From: Crocinitomicaceae bacterium
Lineage (GTDB): Bacteria; Bacteroidota; Bacteroidia; Flavobacteriales_D; Crocinitomicaceae
Assembly (NCBI GenBank): GCA_029252405.1
Contig: JAQXBM010000098.1
Span: 1 to 64,000 of the forward strand
Reading direction: 5' to 3'
DNA: 64,000 nucleotides
A program made the position numbers and the translations under genes. Positions 8,042-16,726 of this stretch are shown here, piece after piece. The notes beneath the pieces were generated by a model. That model worked only from the letters and a program-made list of their open reading frames with translations. It searched no databases and was not told the DNA's origin. Positions within the stretch are counted from its first letter, which is position 1, and each line of letters begins with the position of its first letter.

Positions 8042-9594
8042 CAGAAATCGTCGTAATGGTTCGTGAGCGCCGTGCGCATTCCAATTTGAATGGTATTAGC
8101 TATAGGAATTCCAGCTTGTGAAGTGGTTCGCCATCTCCATCGACCAAAAATGGATAAATTCATTTTACGGTTAAAGCGATAACCCATTTCAAGACTTTGG
8201 TAGAAAATAGCCCCATCAATTGAAGGCTCCGCTTCATAAACGGGCAAATGGGCATCTTGAGAGAAGTCGTTTAGGATATAAAACACGGATTTTAAATCAA
8301 CGAACCAATGCTTATACTCATAATTTGACCTGAGGAGAATTTCCCTAAACCCACTTCCCTTGGCATGCGCAAGCGGTAAATTGTAATGAGAATAGTTCAA
8401 CCGCGGATTTTCGGATTCATACATGCCTGAAGGGACGTGATTGAATTCCATTTGAAGCATGAAATCGTTCAGTCCAAATAAGTTGTAACCGCGATATCCA
8501 AGTTGATATCCGAACTTCTCCGTGTTCCAATCGTTCATTGCGAGTTGAGCGTATACTCTGTGATTGTCACCCACCTGATAATTTGCGTTGATTCCCAACA
8601 GCGAAACAACCTCGTTTTCCCCGTCTAAAATCAAACTAGAAACAAACGGAACGGGATTGTAATAAAGCGGATGCGACATCTTACTTGTCAAAGAATCACC
8701 GCGATTCCAAATCGATCCTTCGAATAAACTAACACTTATTTTTTCCGTCGGTTTGTAGGTGAAATAATTGACGGAATGACCTTTGGTTTCGTAATAAACC
8801 TCTGCCGCACTGCTCACGCTTCTGCGAAGCAAGTTGATCAATCGAGAGCGATAGTAGGTAAAATTGAATTTTCGGTTGATCTTCCAATCGAGTCGTAAAT
8901 ATGGGGCGGAGTATGAGTTGTCAGATAGAACTAGTGATCGATATCCATCACCGATAAACTGAGGGTTATTTCCAGCAGTAATTCTAAGCTGCTTGATTGG
9001 GGCATACGAAAAATAGCCAGTGGCAAATGCATAATCGTAGCCATCTCCTTTAAAATCTTTCGTTCTACCGGCCCCAGGAATCACAGCGTTTTGAGTAAAG
9101 TACTCGCCCGAAGCATTTTGATATTGCTCACCAACGCTCGAATAATAATTGTCCTCGTATGGTGTAAATCGCGCTTGGTTCTCATAAAACGACGTAGCAA
9201 AGGAGAATTTTTTGAAGAGATCGCCCTCCACAAAAACGCCGCGTGTATTTTGCATGAGTGTTCGATCGCTTGTATCAGAAAAGTCGATTCCCGTTGAGAT
9301 ATTCGCAGCGGGACTGATCGTTATGTAGCAATCTTTGCTTGTGATTTCAATGAGATGTTTGCGATACAGAATATCCGTTACTGTGTAGTACCTTGGAGTC
9401 GAATCAAGAATTGCTGGAACGAGATCGTAATCGCCTTCACTCGCAGGCAGGAATGACCCCTCATTGTACGGTTTTGATAATTTGTTTGCGAACAGTTGAT
9501 CTTTGTAAAAGGAATGAAGAGGTAAAAGGTTCTGCTGGCCAAAAGAAAATGTCGCGCAGGCGAAGCAGAGCAATATGAGCAAGCCCCTGATCAT
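8041..9594 (-). CDS. Wzi/RemB-like outer-membrane beta-barrel protein (copy 1)
   Basis: A 517-residue protein with a cleavable signal peptide (MIRGLLILLCFACATFSFGQ) followed by a plug-like segment and a long run of predicted beta strands. The motif 'PQFIGDGYRSLVLSD' matches the equivalent block in the next gene. Family knowledge: Wzi is an outer-membrane lectin for capsule, and the flavobacterial RemB belongs to the same fold. It sits between cysQ (4-bp overlap upstream) and its paralogue (overlap downstream), so all three form one transcription unit. Confidence 0.75.
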   Translation of the reverse strand: MIRGLLILLCFACATFSFGQQNLLPLHSFYKDQLFANKLSKPYNEGSFLPASEGDYDLVPAILDSTPRYYTVTDILYRKHLIEITSKDCYITISPAANISTGIDFSDTSDRTLMQNTRGVFVEGDLFKKFSFATSFYENQARFTPYEDNYYSSVGEQYQNASGEYFTQNAVIPGAGRTKDFKGDGYDYAFATGYFSYAPIKQLRITAGNNPQFIGDGYRSLVLSDNSYSAPYLRLDWKINRKFNFTYYRSRLINLLRRSVSSAAEVYYETKGHSVNYFTYKPTEKISVSLFEGSIWNRGDSLTSKMSHPLYYNPVPFVSSLILDGENEVVSLLGINANYQVGDNHRVYAQLAMNDWNTEKFGYQLGYRGYNLFGLNDFMLQMEFNHVPSGMYESENPRLNYSHYNLPLAHAKGSGFREILLRSNYEYKHWFVDLKSVFYILNDFSQDAHLPVYEAEPSIDGAIFYQSLEMGYRFNRKMNLSIFGRWRWRTTSQAGIPIANTIQIGMRTALTNHYDDF

Positions 9595-10394
9595 ACTTGA
9601 ATGGCCTTCGTTTTGGCGATAAAGTGGGGATTGTACAGACTTTCTTTATTGTAAGTCAGTGGTTCATTTGAATATGCGTCGATAATGGTCCCTCCAAGGG
9701 CATTCAAGATCGCGTGACCTGCTGCAATGTCCCATTCCATCGTTGGGGCAAAACGAGGATAAATGTCTGCTGATCCAAGTGCGAGATTGAAAAACTTAAT
9801 TGCACTTCCTCTTCGGATATATTCGTGCGCTCGATTTTCGGTGTAAGATTCGAAATCAGTACCGCCGTTTGAAGCCTGATAGCTATGAGAGCAAATGATT
9901 CTCAGGGGATCATTCGGAGTTGAATGCGGATTAACTGACTTCCATTTTTCAGGAGAATCTACATCTTCAAACTGAATAAGAAAACAACCGTAATCGGCCC
10001 CGCCAACAATTACTTCTTTGTGGACTGGGCTCGCAATGATTCCAAATGCTGGTTGGTGGTTCACAATATGAGCAATGTTCACTGAGAATTCACCGTTACG
10101 TTTGAGGAACATGCGCGTCCCGTCGAGTGGATCAACACACCAGTTCTCAGTCCATTGAGAACGCGTTTCGAAGTCTCGTTTTTCACGTTCTTCTCCTGTA
10201 ATTGGAATGTCTGTTTTCAGAAGATGATCGGCAATAACTTTTGAAGATGCTAAATCCGCTTTCGTTACTGGAGAGCCGTCCTCCTTCATCCTTGCCGTGA
10301 CGGGTTCTCGATAAATTTCGGAAATAACTCTGGACGCACTAATTGCTGCTTGAATTGCTTGTCGGTAAATTGAAGGTAATTGGTGCATGCTCAT
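9591..10394 (-). CDS. cysQ: 3'(2'),5'-bisphosphate nucleotidase CysQ
   Basis: An inositol-monophosphatase-fold enzyme that removes the 3'-phosphate of PAP, the by-product of sulfate activation and sulfotransfer. Metal-site motifs are visible: 'GEEREKRDF', 'WCVDPLDGTRMF' and 'EWDIAAGHAIL'. The tracked ORF begins at a TTG (10403) lying inside a promoter-like TATCTTTG; ATGs at 10394 and 10388 are better starts, and a start point just downstream of that box would leave almost no leader. It heads an operon with two Wzi-like barrels, joined by 4-bp overlaps. PAP clearance together with surface polysaccharide genes could hint at sulfated polymers, but cysQ is also a housekeeping gene. Confidence 0.9.
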   Translation of the reverse strand: MSMHQLPSIYRQAIQAAISASRVISEIYREPVTARMKEDGSPVTKADLASSKVIADHLLKTDIPITGEEREKRDFETRSQWTENWCVDPLDGTRMFLKRNGEFSVNIAHIVNHQPAFGIIASPVHKEVIVGGADYGCFLIQFEDVDSPEKWKSVNPHSTPNDPLRIICSHSYQASNGGTDFESYTENRAHEYIRRGSAIKFFNLALGSADIYPRFAPTMEWDIAAGHAILNALGGTIIDAYSNEPLTYNKESLYNPHFIAKTKAIQV

Positions 10395-10400
10395 GATGTT

Positions 10401-10408
10401 CAAAGATA
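10401..10408 (-). promoter_or_regulatory. -7 box of the cysQ operon
   Basis: On the minus strand the sequence is TATCTTTG, a full match to TAnnTTTG. It overlaps the tracked TTG start of cysQ, which argues for translation from the ATG at 10394 or 10388. No well-spaced -33 TTG was found. Confidence 0.5.
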
Positions 10409-10423
10409 CAAAATCGCGAGCAC

Positions 10424-10453
10424 AAAAAAAGCGAAAGCGAAAGCTTCGCTTTA
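10424..10453 (-). terminator. Rho-independent terminator after the T9SS protein gene
   Basis: Read on the minus strand: AAAGCGAA-GCT-TTCGCTTT, an 8-bp stem with a 3-nt loop, followed shortly by CGCTTTTTTT. It lies 20 bp past the stop of the T9SS protein gene and before the cysQ promoter. Confidence 0.75.
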
Positions 10454-10472
10454 TATTGAGTAATAAACTTTT

Positions 10473-11204
10473 TTAATGTCTTACAATCACTTTTCGATTG
10501 ATTGGTCGTTGGTTGTCTGCACTCACTCGCACAAAGTAAACTCCGTTTCTAAAGCTTTCTGTGTTGATCGTTTTAGAAGATCCCATTACTGTTTCTTTCA
10601 AAACCACATTTCCAAGCACGTCTACTACCTGAACTGTTGCTCCGGTAACGTCGTTCGTTTTTACTTTGAAATACGAATTCGCTGGGTTTGGCGCTACTGA
10701 GATTGAGAGCGCAGGCGCTAACTCCTCAGCAGAAGCCGTTTTACAAACGGTAACATCGATTGAATCTAACATAATTGAACCGTCCTGAATGAAGTAGTAA
10801 CGGTAATCGCTACAACCGTAATCTGGATCTTTAGGTTTGATCGTTCCTTTAAACACACCATTGTCTCCCGGATTGATTACGAAAGAATCAGGTGAAAGGT
10901 ATGGGTTTGATGCTTGAATTCCATTGTAACACTGACCTGTTAAACCACCGTCAGATGAGGTAGCCCAGCACATGTCATCAACCCAACTTGAAACTGGACT
11001 AAGAATAACACGTTCAACGGATACGGTAATTGGACTTGCTGTGGTATTCTCTACCAGGCCGTTAACGTCAATTTTATTCGTGTCGGATGCGAAAGTATAA
11101 GATGTTCCACTTGAATGCGCAGCGCCATTTACGGTAATGCTTACTTGCCCGAAGGAGAAGCTGGAAATTACGCCTGCGAGGGCTATTAGTAATACTTTTT
11201 TCAT
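10473..11204 (-). CDS. Secreted protein with T9SS type A sorting domain (small cargo, copy A)
   Basis: The real start is the ATG at 11204 (MKKVLLIALAGVISSFSFGQ, signal peptide); the ORF track extends 29 codons upstream without support. The 243-residue product has a central beta-sandwich-like region with several cysteines ('VDDMCWATSSDGG', 'YGCSDYRYYF') and a C-terminal T9SS domain ('APNPANSYFKVK', 'VQVVDVLGNVVLKETV', ending 'NRKVIVRH'). It would be exported and anchored or released through T9SS. A paralogue with a nearly identical C-terminal domain lies just upstream. The function of the N-terminal domain is unknown. Confidence 0.85.
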   Translation of the reverse strand: MKKVLLIALAGVISSFSFGQVSITVNGAAHSSGTSYTFASDTNKIDVNGLVENTTASPITVSVERVILSPVSSWVDDMCWATSSDGGLTGQCYNGIQASNPYLSPDSFVINPGDNGVFKGTIKPKDPDYGCSDYRYYFIQDGSIMLDSIDVTVCKTASAEELAPALSISVAPNPANSYFKVKTNDVTGATVQVVDVLGNVVLKETVMGSSKTINTESFRNGVYFVRVSADNQRPINRKVIVRH

Positions 11205-11388
11205 AGAGTCTAGCGTTATGATGCTTGAATATACGCTAAAATTCTTTGATGGCGGGCCTGTTAGAGAAAATTGGGAAATTCGAAAAAGCAAGAGTGTTTG
11301 CTCCTAACGCCTTTAAAAACAAGGTTTTCCACTTGTATATGGATGCTAGGAAATCAAGTCTTGATTGAAAACACGAGAGTTTGAGCAT

Positions 11389-11419
11389 AAAAAAAGCGTC
11401 CAGATTGGTATCTGAACGC
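11389..11419 (-). terminator. Rho-independent terminator after T9SS cargo copy B
   Basis: Minus strand: GCGTTCAGAT, short loop ACCA, ATCTGGACGC (one G-T pair) then TTTTTTT. A strong stem, 29 bp past the stop codon of copy B. Confidence 0.8.
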
Positions 11420-11447
11420 CTTTTGAATATTGAATGCGACTCTACTC

Positions 11448-12167
11448 TTAGTGTCGAACGATTACTTTACGATTGATTGGTTTCGCTCCTTCAGCTTCAA
11501 CAACTACGAAGTAGATTCCGTTACGGAAGCTCTCTGTGTTGATCGTTTTAGAAGACCCCATTACTGTTTCCTTCAAAACAACGTTTCCAAGAACGTCAAC
11601 CATTTTTACTGTTGCTCCATCAACCCCATTAGTTTTAACTTTCACAAACGACTTAGCCGGGTTTGGCGCTACTGTAACTGTTAGGGGACTAATTTCCTCA
11701 ATAGAAGCGCTTTTACAAACACCGATATCTAAGTAATCCAATTCAGTTGAACCATCCATTACATAGTAACGGTAAACAGTACATCCGTTGTCACCAACTG
11801 GACTGATATGAACTGAAATTGTTCCACCTTCATCTGCAGGAACTGTTACTGCTTGTCCAGTTGTCCAAGGATTCTGTGTACTCGCTGGATAACAAACTCC
11901 TCCGAATTGATCAGACTCGTGTCCCCAACAAATGTAATCCGTCCAACCTGGTGTTTCATTAATACGCTCACGCTTGATAGTTAAATCTGCTGTTGAACCA
12001 GATGCGTTTTCTACGTGTACATCAACAACAACTTCGGCACCAGCTGAAGTGTAGTCAATTTGAGTTCCAGAAATATCTCCAGATGCTCCAACGCTTATTT
12101 CAATCTGTCCAAAAGATAGACCAGCGAAACCAGCGACTGTTAATATAGCGAGTAATGTTCTTTTCAT
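11448..12167 (-). CDS. Secreted protein with T9SS type A sorting domain (small cargo, copy B)
   Basis: A 239-residue paralogue of the previous gene: signal peptide 'MKRTLLAILTVAGFAGLSFG', a cysteine-bearing central domain ('WTDYICWGHESD', 'NGCTVYRYYVMDGSTELDYL') and a T9SS type A domain ending 'NRKVIVRH'. The central domains share layout and short motifs (C..YRYY, the LD-spaced ending 'VCKSAS') but differ widely, while the C-terminal domains are almost the same. Its own promoter-like box and terminator make it a separate unit. Likely a small surface or released protein; role unknown. Confidence 0.85.
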   Translation of the reverse strand: MKRTLLAILTVAGFAGLSFGQIEISVGASGDISGTQIDYTSAGAEVVVDVHVENASGSTADLTIKRERINETPGWTDYICWGHESDQFGGVCYPASTQNPWTTGQAVTVPADEGGTISVHISPVGDNGCTVYRYYVMDGSTELDYLDIGVCKSASIEEISPLTVTVAPNPAKSFVKVKTNGVDGATVKMVDVLGNVVLKETVMGSSKTINTESFRNGIYFVVVEAEGAKPINRKVIVRH

Positions 12168-12188
12168 ACTAAATCGTTTTGTTCATAA

Positions 12189-12220
12189 CAAATATAGGAC
12201 TTTCATCCGTACGTTTCCAA
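12189..12220 (-). promoter_or_regulatory. Promoter of T9SS cargo copy B
   Basis: Minus strand: TATATTTG (12196-12189) matches TAnnTTTG; a TTG (12220-12218) lies 21 bp upstream as a possible -33. The start codon is about 20 bp downstream. Confidence 0.5.
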
Positions 12221-12377
12221 ATTGTGCAAGGATCGATCCAAAGCTTGAAAATAAAAGGACGAAAACTCATAAATCCTAGTTAAAATAAAGATTTTGCAAT
12301 TCAAACAAGTGAAAAAAGCGCAATAGGAATTCAAGAGTTAAAAAGAACTTCTAAGATTCCGAACGATAAAATTCATG

Positions 12378-12385
12378 TACATTTG
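12378..12385 (+). promoter_or_regulatory. -7 box ahead of the thioredoxin/Omp28 cluster
   Basis: TACATTTG matches TAnnTTTG, 53 bp before the ATG of the TlpA-like gene. No clear -33 TTG at the standard spacing. Confidence 0.45.
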
Positions 12386-12438
12386 AATTCGGCAGGGTTT
12401 TTGAATTATTCGAAACCAAACCAAAACATAAAAACAAC

Positions 12439-12960
12439 ATGAAGAAAATTGCACTACTTTTTATCGGACTATCAATGGTGATGGGTTCATTTGCTCAGGA
12501 AGAATCTCATACTGAGGAGAACGAAGGAAAGAAAATTCCATCGGTTCAATTGAAAGACATGGAAGGTAACGCTGTCAATACAGCGGATCTTGGATTTGAC
12601 GGTCCAATTATCATAAGTTTTTGGGCAACATGGTGTTCTCCATGTAAAGCGGAGTTGAATACAATCAAAGATTTGTATGATGAGTGGCAGGATGAAACTG
12701 ATGTTACATTGGTTGCTGTTTCTGTTGATGATGAAAAGACGAAAAAATCTGTTCCAATGTACGCGAACGGAAAGAACTGGGAATATGTTGTTTTGATGGA
12801 TCCAAACGGAGACTTCAAACGCGCAATGGGTGTAAACAACGTTCCTCATACATTTATTATCGATACTGACGGTACAATCCGATACTCACATAACAATTAC
12901 TCGCCAGGCGATGAGTATGAATTGTACGATGCGCTGCTTGAAGTAGCGGGTATTGAATAA
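12439..12960 (+). CDS. TlpA/ResA-like extracytoplasmic thioredoxin
   Basis: A 173-residue protein with signal peptide (MKKIALLFIGLSMVMGSFAQ) and a single thioredoxin fold. The active site is C66-S-P-C69 in 'SFWATWCSPCKAEL', and the cis-proline loop is 'GVNNVPHTFIID'. TlpA-type proteins act as periplasmic thiol-disulfide reductants. It is the first gene of a same-strand run with a DUF6029-like barrel and two Omp28-like lipoproteins that themselves carry CxxC motifs, so it may keep those thiols reduced. That link is inference from context. Confidence 0.9.
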   Translation: MKKIALLFIGLSMVMGSFAQEESHTEENEGKKIPSVQLKDMEGNAVNTADLGFDGPIIISFWATWCSPCKAELNTIKDLYDEWQDETDVTLVAVSVDDEKTKKSVPMYANGKNWEYVVLMDPNGDFKRAMGVNNVPHTFIIDTDGTIRYSHNNYSPGDEYELYDALLEVAGIE

Positions 12961-13004
12961 ACTTGCATGAAAATTTGAGCCTAGGCTCTACTTTATTAAC
13001 TTCT

Positions 13005-14687
13005 ATGATGAAAATATCGCTCTGCATTGCGGCAGCGGCTGTGTCCTTGGTAGGATATAGTCAAAATCAAAACAACGGTGCATCTATTACAGGGAACATT
13101 GAAAGCACATTTCAATTCCTCAATAATGACACGCTTATTGGAGCAAATCAACCTGCAGAGAAAGGCTTGTTGAATACATATATGAATGTGTTCTATACGC
13201 AAGGAAACTTCAAAGCGGGTATGCGAGTTGAGTCTTATTTGCCAAGAATTCAGGGATACCCAAACCGTTTTGATGGAACTGGAATCGGAATGCGATACAT
13301 CGGTTATTCCAATGATTTTGTTGATGTAACACTCGGATCTTTTTACGAGCAGTTTGGTTCTGGAATGATTTTCAGAGCTTACGAAGATCGTGCCTTAGGT
13401 TACGACAACCTCATGGATGGGGCACGCTTGATTTTGCGCCCTTACGATGGAGTTACCGTTAAAGGTGTTTACGGTTACCAACGACTTTCTTTCCAAGAGG
13501 GAAGAATCGTTCATAGCGACGGAATTGTTCGTGGCTTTGATGCAGAGATGAACTTGAACACAACATTCAAGAAGTTGAAAGACAAAAAACTGGACATCAC
13601 AGTCGGTGGTTCGTTCATGAGTAAATACCAAAAAGACGATCGTGAGGATTTAATTCTTCCTGAGAATGTTGGATCATACGGAGGTCGCGCTGAGCTTCGC
13701 TATGGGAAATTCACATTGGACGGGGAATACATCATCAAGGAACAAGATCCTTCAATCGATAATAATTTCATTTACAATTATGGGCACGCAGCCTTATTCA
13801 ACTTTGGATATTCACGAAAAGGATTGGGAATTATCCTAGCAGCGAAGTCAGTTGATAACATGAGTTACCGATCAGATCGAAACAAAGAGTTACAAGATTT
13901 GTTCATCAACTTCTTGCCAGCGATGAATAAAACGCATACCTACAACTTGGTCGCGTCACTCTACCCTTACGCAACACAACCAGTAGGTGAGACGGCATTT
14001 CAAGGTGAGGTTCTTTACACGATCAAGAAAGGTTCGAAATTGGGAGGGAAGTATGGTACTTCGATCAATGCGAACTTCTCAACCGCATACAGACCGAACC
14101 AACGAACAGAAGGTGTCAATCCACTTGACTCAACAGGAGTTACTTACTCAAGCGGTTTATTCGACATGAGTGATAGCCTCTACTGGAGAGATTTCAACAT
14201 CAACATTGAGCGCAAATTCACGAAAAAGTTCAAATTAAAGGTGAGCTACTTCAATATTGTACTGAACAACGACGTTGCTAAAGTAACCGGAGGTGCTACA
14301 GGAAATATTTACACGAATATTGGCGTTATTGAAGGACAATACAAAATCAACAGAAAGCATTCAGTAAGATGGGAATTGCAAGCTCTGTTTATCAAAGACA
14401 AAGAAAACGGAGACATCAATGACCAAGGGAACTGGGCAACGGCGATTATCGAGTACAACGTTTCACCGCACTGGTTCTTTAGTGTGATGGATCAGTACAA
14501 TTACGGTAATCCAAATCCAGAGCTTCGTGTACATTACTTCTATGGAACGTTTGGATACATTAGAGGAGCAACGCGAATTAGCGCAGGATACGGAAGACAA
14601 CGAGCAGGATTGTTCTGTGTTGGAGGTGTATGTCGATTCGTGCCAGCATCTAACGGTTTAACATTATCATTTACTCAAAGTTTCTAA
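13005..14687 (+). CDS. DUF6029-like outer-membrane beta-barrel protein
   Basis: I start at the ATG at 13005 (MMKISLCIAAAAVSLVGYSQ, signal peptide); the tracked TTG start at 12963 adds 14 residues of no value. The mature protein is about 540 residues of predicted amphipathic strands rich in Tyr, Phe and Gly, e.g. 'DVTLGSFYEQFGSGMIFRAY', ending on an aromatic ('LTLSFTQSF'), typical of barrels inserted by Bam. It resembles the Bacteroidota family DUF6029; the assignment is from memory of its pattern. Gaps of 44 and 10 bp to its neighbours suggest one operon with the thioredoxin and Omp28 genes. Confidence 0.75.
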   Translation: MMKISLCIAAAAVSLVGYSQNQNNGASITGNIESTFQFLNNDTLIGANQPAEKGLLNTYMNVFYTQGNFKAGMRVESYLPRIQGYPNRFDGTGIGMRYIGYSNDFVDVTLGSFYEQFGSGMIFRAYEDRALGYDNLMDGARLILRPYDGVTVKGVYGYQRLSFQEGRIVHSDGIVRGFDAEMNLNTTFKKLKDKKLDITVGGSFMSKYQKDDREDLILPENVGSYGGRAELRYGKFTLDGEYIIKEQDPSIDNNFIYNYGHAALFNFGYSRKGLGIILAAKSVDNMSYRSDRNKELQDLFINFLPAMNKTHTYNLVASLYPYATQPVGETAFQGEVLYTIKKGSKLGGKYGTSINANFSTAYRPNQRTEGVNPLDSTGVTYSSGLFDMSDSLYWRDFNINIERKFTKKFKLKVSYFNIVLNNDVAKVTGGATGNIYTNIGVIEGQYKINRKHSVRWELQALFIKDKENGDINDQGNWATAIIEYNVSPHWFFSVMDQYNYGNPNPELRVHYFYGTFGYIRGATRISAGYGRQRAGLFCVGGVCRFVPASNGLTLSFTQSF

Positions 14688-14697
14688 AACAAGGACG

Positions 14698-15624
14698 ATG
14701 AAAAAAATCTTATTTATTCTAGCAATTGCAGCGTTTGGTTTCGCTTCATGTGATAAAGTGGAAAACCCATATCCGCCGTCAAACCAAGGAGATTACAGTC
14801 TTTATCCTGATGGTGATAGTGCTCACTACGCGCAGAACGTTTGGCCGACATTTACGACTAACGCGAATACAGATCGTAATGTTTTGATTGAAGATTATAC
14901 GGGTCACCAATGTATTTTCTGTCCAGCCGCTGCTGATGCAGCGCATCAATTAGAATTGGATAACCCAGGGAGAGTTTATGTGTCGACAATCCATACTGGA
15001 GCTTCAGGTCAAATGGAGGCATTCCAAGAGATTACGCCACCAACATACTTGATTGACTTCACAAATGATGAAGGATTTGCCATCGGAAAGTACTTTGGTT
15101 TTGATTGGCCGGGATCACCGTTTGTAGGGAACCCATTTGGTTCTATTAATCGTGCGGATCATGGAAATGGATACCCAACAATAACTGCAGGGTCTTGGGC
15201 TTCTGCGACGGACGCAACAATTTTAGCCAACGATAACAAAGTGAACATTCAGGCAGTATCAAACTACTACCCATCAACGAGAGGCTTTTTCCTCCATGCT
15301 GAGGTAGATGTGGTTGATGCGAGCTTAACGAATCAATTGAATATTGCTGTGCATGTGCTTGAGGACTCATTAGTTGCTCCTCAGAAGTACCCGTCATATA
15401 CAGAGTACAATTATGTACACCGCGATATTTTCAGAGAAAGTATCGATGGATTTACATTTGGACAACCGTTGGATGCATCCAATATTACTGTAAATGGAAC
15501 GCACGAGATGTTTTACATCTACGAACTTCCAGCAGGATATGATCCAAACAACATGCACGTAATCATTTACGTTCGTGATGCTGTAACGGAAGAAATCTAC
15601 CAAGTGATCAAAGAACATTTATAG
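14698..15624 (+). CDS. Omp28-related lipoprotein with thioredoxin-like CxxC (copy 1)
   Basis: A 308-residue lipoprotein (lipobox 'FASC', C18). The block 'NVLIEDYTGHQCIFCPAAAD' carries C72-I-F-C75 and matches the Omp28 family, whose N-terminal part resembles thioredoxin. A conserved C-terminal module ends 'IYVRDAVTEEIYQVIKEHL'. Omp28 proteins are outer-membrane lipoproteins of Bacteroidota with poorly defined roles. It lies 10 bp after the DUF6029-like barrel and is followed by a paralogue sharing most blocks. A thiol-based surface function with the upstream TlpA-like protein is suggested by context only. Confidence 0.85.
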   Translation: MKKILFILAIAAFGFASCDKVENPYPPSNQGDYSLYPDGDSAHYAQNVWPTFTTNANTDRNVLIEDYTGHQCIFCPAAADAAHQLELDNPGRVYVSTIHTGASGQMEAFQEITPPTYLIDFTNDEGFAIGKYFGFDWPGSPFVGNPFGSINRADHGNGYPTITAGSWASATDATILANDNKVNIQAVSNYYPSTRGFFLHAEVDVVDASLTNQLNIAVHVLEDSLVAPQKYPSYTEYNYVHRDIFRESIDGFTFGQPLDASNITVNGTHEMFYIYELPAGYDPNNMHVIIYVRDAVTEEIYQVIKEHL

Positions 15625-15657
15625 AAGAAATACATCTTCTAACTAAATACCACTTTC

Positions 15658-16599
15658 ATGAAAAATTTACTCTTCGCTCTAGCGATTTCGCTGGTTGGTT
15701 TCACCGCGTGTGATAAAGTTGAAAATACGATGCCAGATGGACCCGGAGGGCCTGATAACTGTGGTTGGTCAGCATACCCAAATGGTGACAGTGCACATTA
15801 CGTGGCAAATGCTTGGCCAACGTTCACAGAGAACACCAACACAGATCGCAACATTTTAATCGAGGATTTTATAGGTCATCAATGTATTTTTTGCTCCGCC
15901 GCCGCAGATTTAGCGCATCAACTCTATTTGGATAATCCGGGAAGAGTGTTTGTGTCTTCAATTCATGCTGGACCATCAGGTCAAATTGAAGGTAATCAAG
16001 AGGTGAACCCTGCGGGTGGATTTATCGAGGACTTCACATGCGAAGAAGGAATTACTTTGGGACATTACTTTGGTGGACAATGGCCGGGCTCGCCGTTTCA
16101 AGGTAATCCAAATGGAGCCATAAGCAGAGTTGATCATGGCAACGGATTTCCAATAACATCTCCATCGCAATGGGAGAATGCAACCAACTCTATGATTGCA
16201 GCAAATAATTTGAAGGTGAACATTCAAGCGGCAAATAATTATTATCCCTCGACTAGAGGTGTGTTTTTGCATACAGAAATTGAGGTAGTAGATCAAAGTC
16301 TGACGAATGAATTGAGAATTGTTGTGCACCTAATGGAAGATTCATTAGTTGGATATCAATCAACACAATCAAGTTATATTCCTGACTTTGTGCACAGAGA
16401 TATCATGCGAGGAAGTATAGATGGAAAAGCCTTCGGAGAAGTATTGGATGCTTTAAACCTCGATCCAAATGGCAAGCACTATGTGAATTACATCTACTGT
16501 TTACCAGATGAATACGATGAAAACAACGTTCACTTATTAATCTACGTTCGCGATGCTGTAACCGAAGAAGTGTACCAAGTCATCAAACAAACACTATAG
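15658..16599 (+). CDS. Omp28-related lipoprotein with thioredoxin-like CxxC (copy 2)
   Basis: A 313-residue paralogue of the preceding gene: lipobox 'FTAC' (C18), 'NILIEDFIGHQCIFC' with C76/C79, and the same ending 'IYVRDAVTEEVYQVIKQTL'. It has an extra Cys near the N-terminus (GPDNCGWSAY) not present in copy 1. The 33-bp gap and strong likeness point to tandem duplication. No strong terminator follows; a loose CCGCT/AGCGG pairing is the only candidate. Confidence 0.85.
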   Translation: MKNLLFALAISLVGFTACDKVENTMPDGPGGPDNCGWSAYPNGDSAHYVANAWPTFTENTNTDRNILIEDFIGHQCIFCSAAADLAHQLYLDNPGRVFVSSIHAGPSGQIEGNQEVNPAGGFIEDFTCEEGITLGHYFGGQWPGSPFQGNPNGAISRVDHGNGFPITSPSQWENATNSMIAANNLKVNIQAANNYYPSTRGVFLHTEIEVVDQSLTNELRIVVHLMEDSLVGYQSTQSSYIPDFVHRDIMRGSIDGKAFGEVLDALNLDPNGKHYVNYIYCLPDEYDENNVHLLIYVRDAVTEEVYQVIKQTL

Positions 16600-16726
16600 A
16601 ACCGCTTTATAATTATAAATGTCTTCTGTGCTCTTAGAGCGGCGGGCATGTTGGTTTTTTAACGTTTTTTCCCATACGATTTCCGAATATCTTTCGTTAT
16701 CTTCAAAGAACTAAACCACATGTAAC

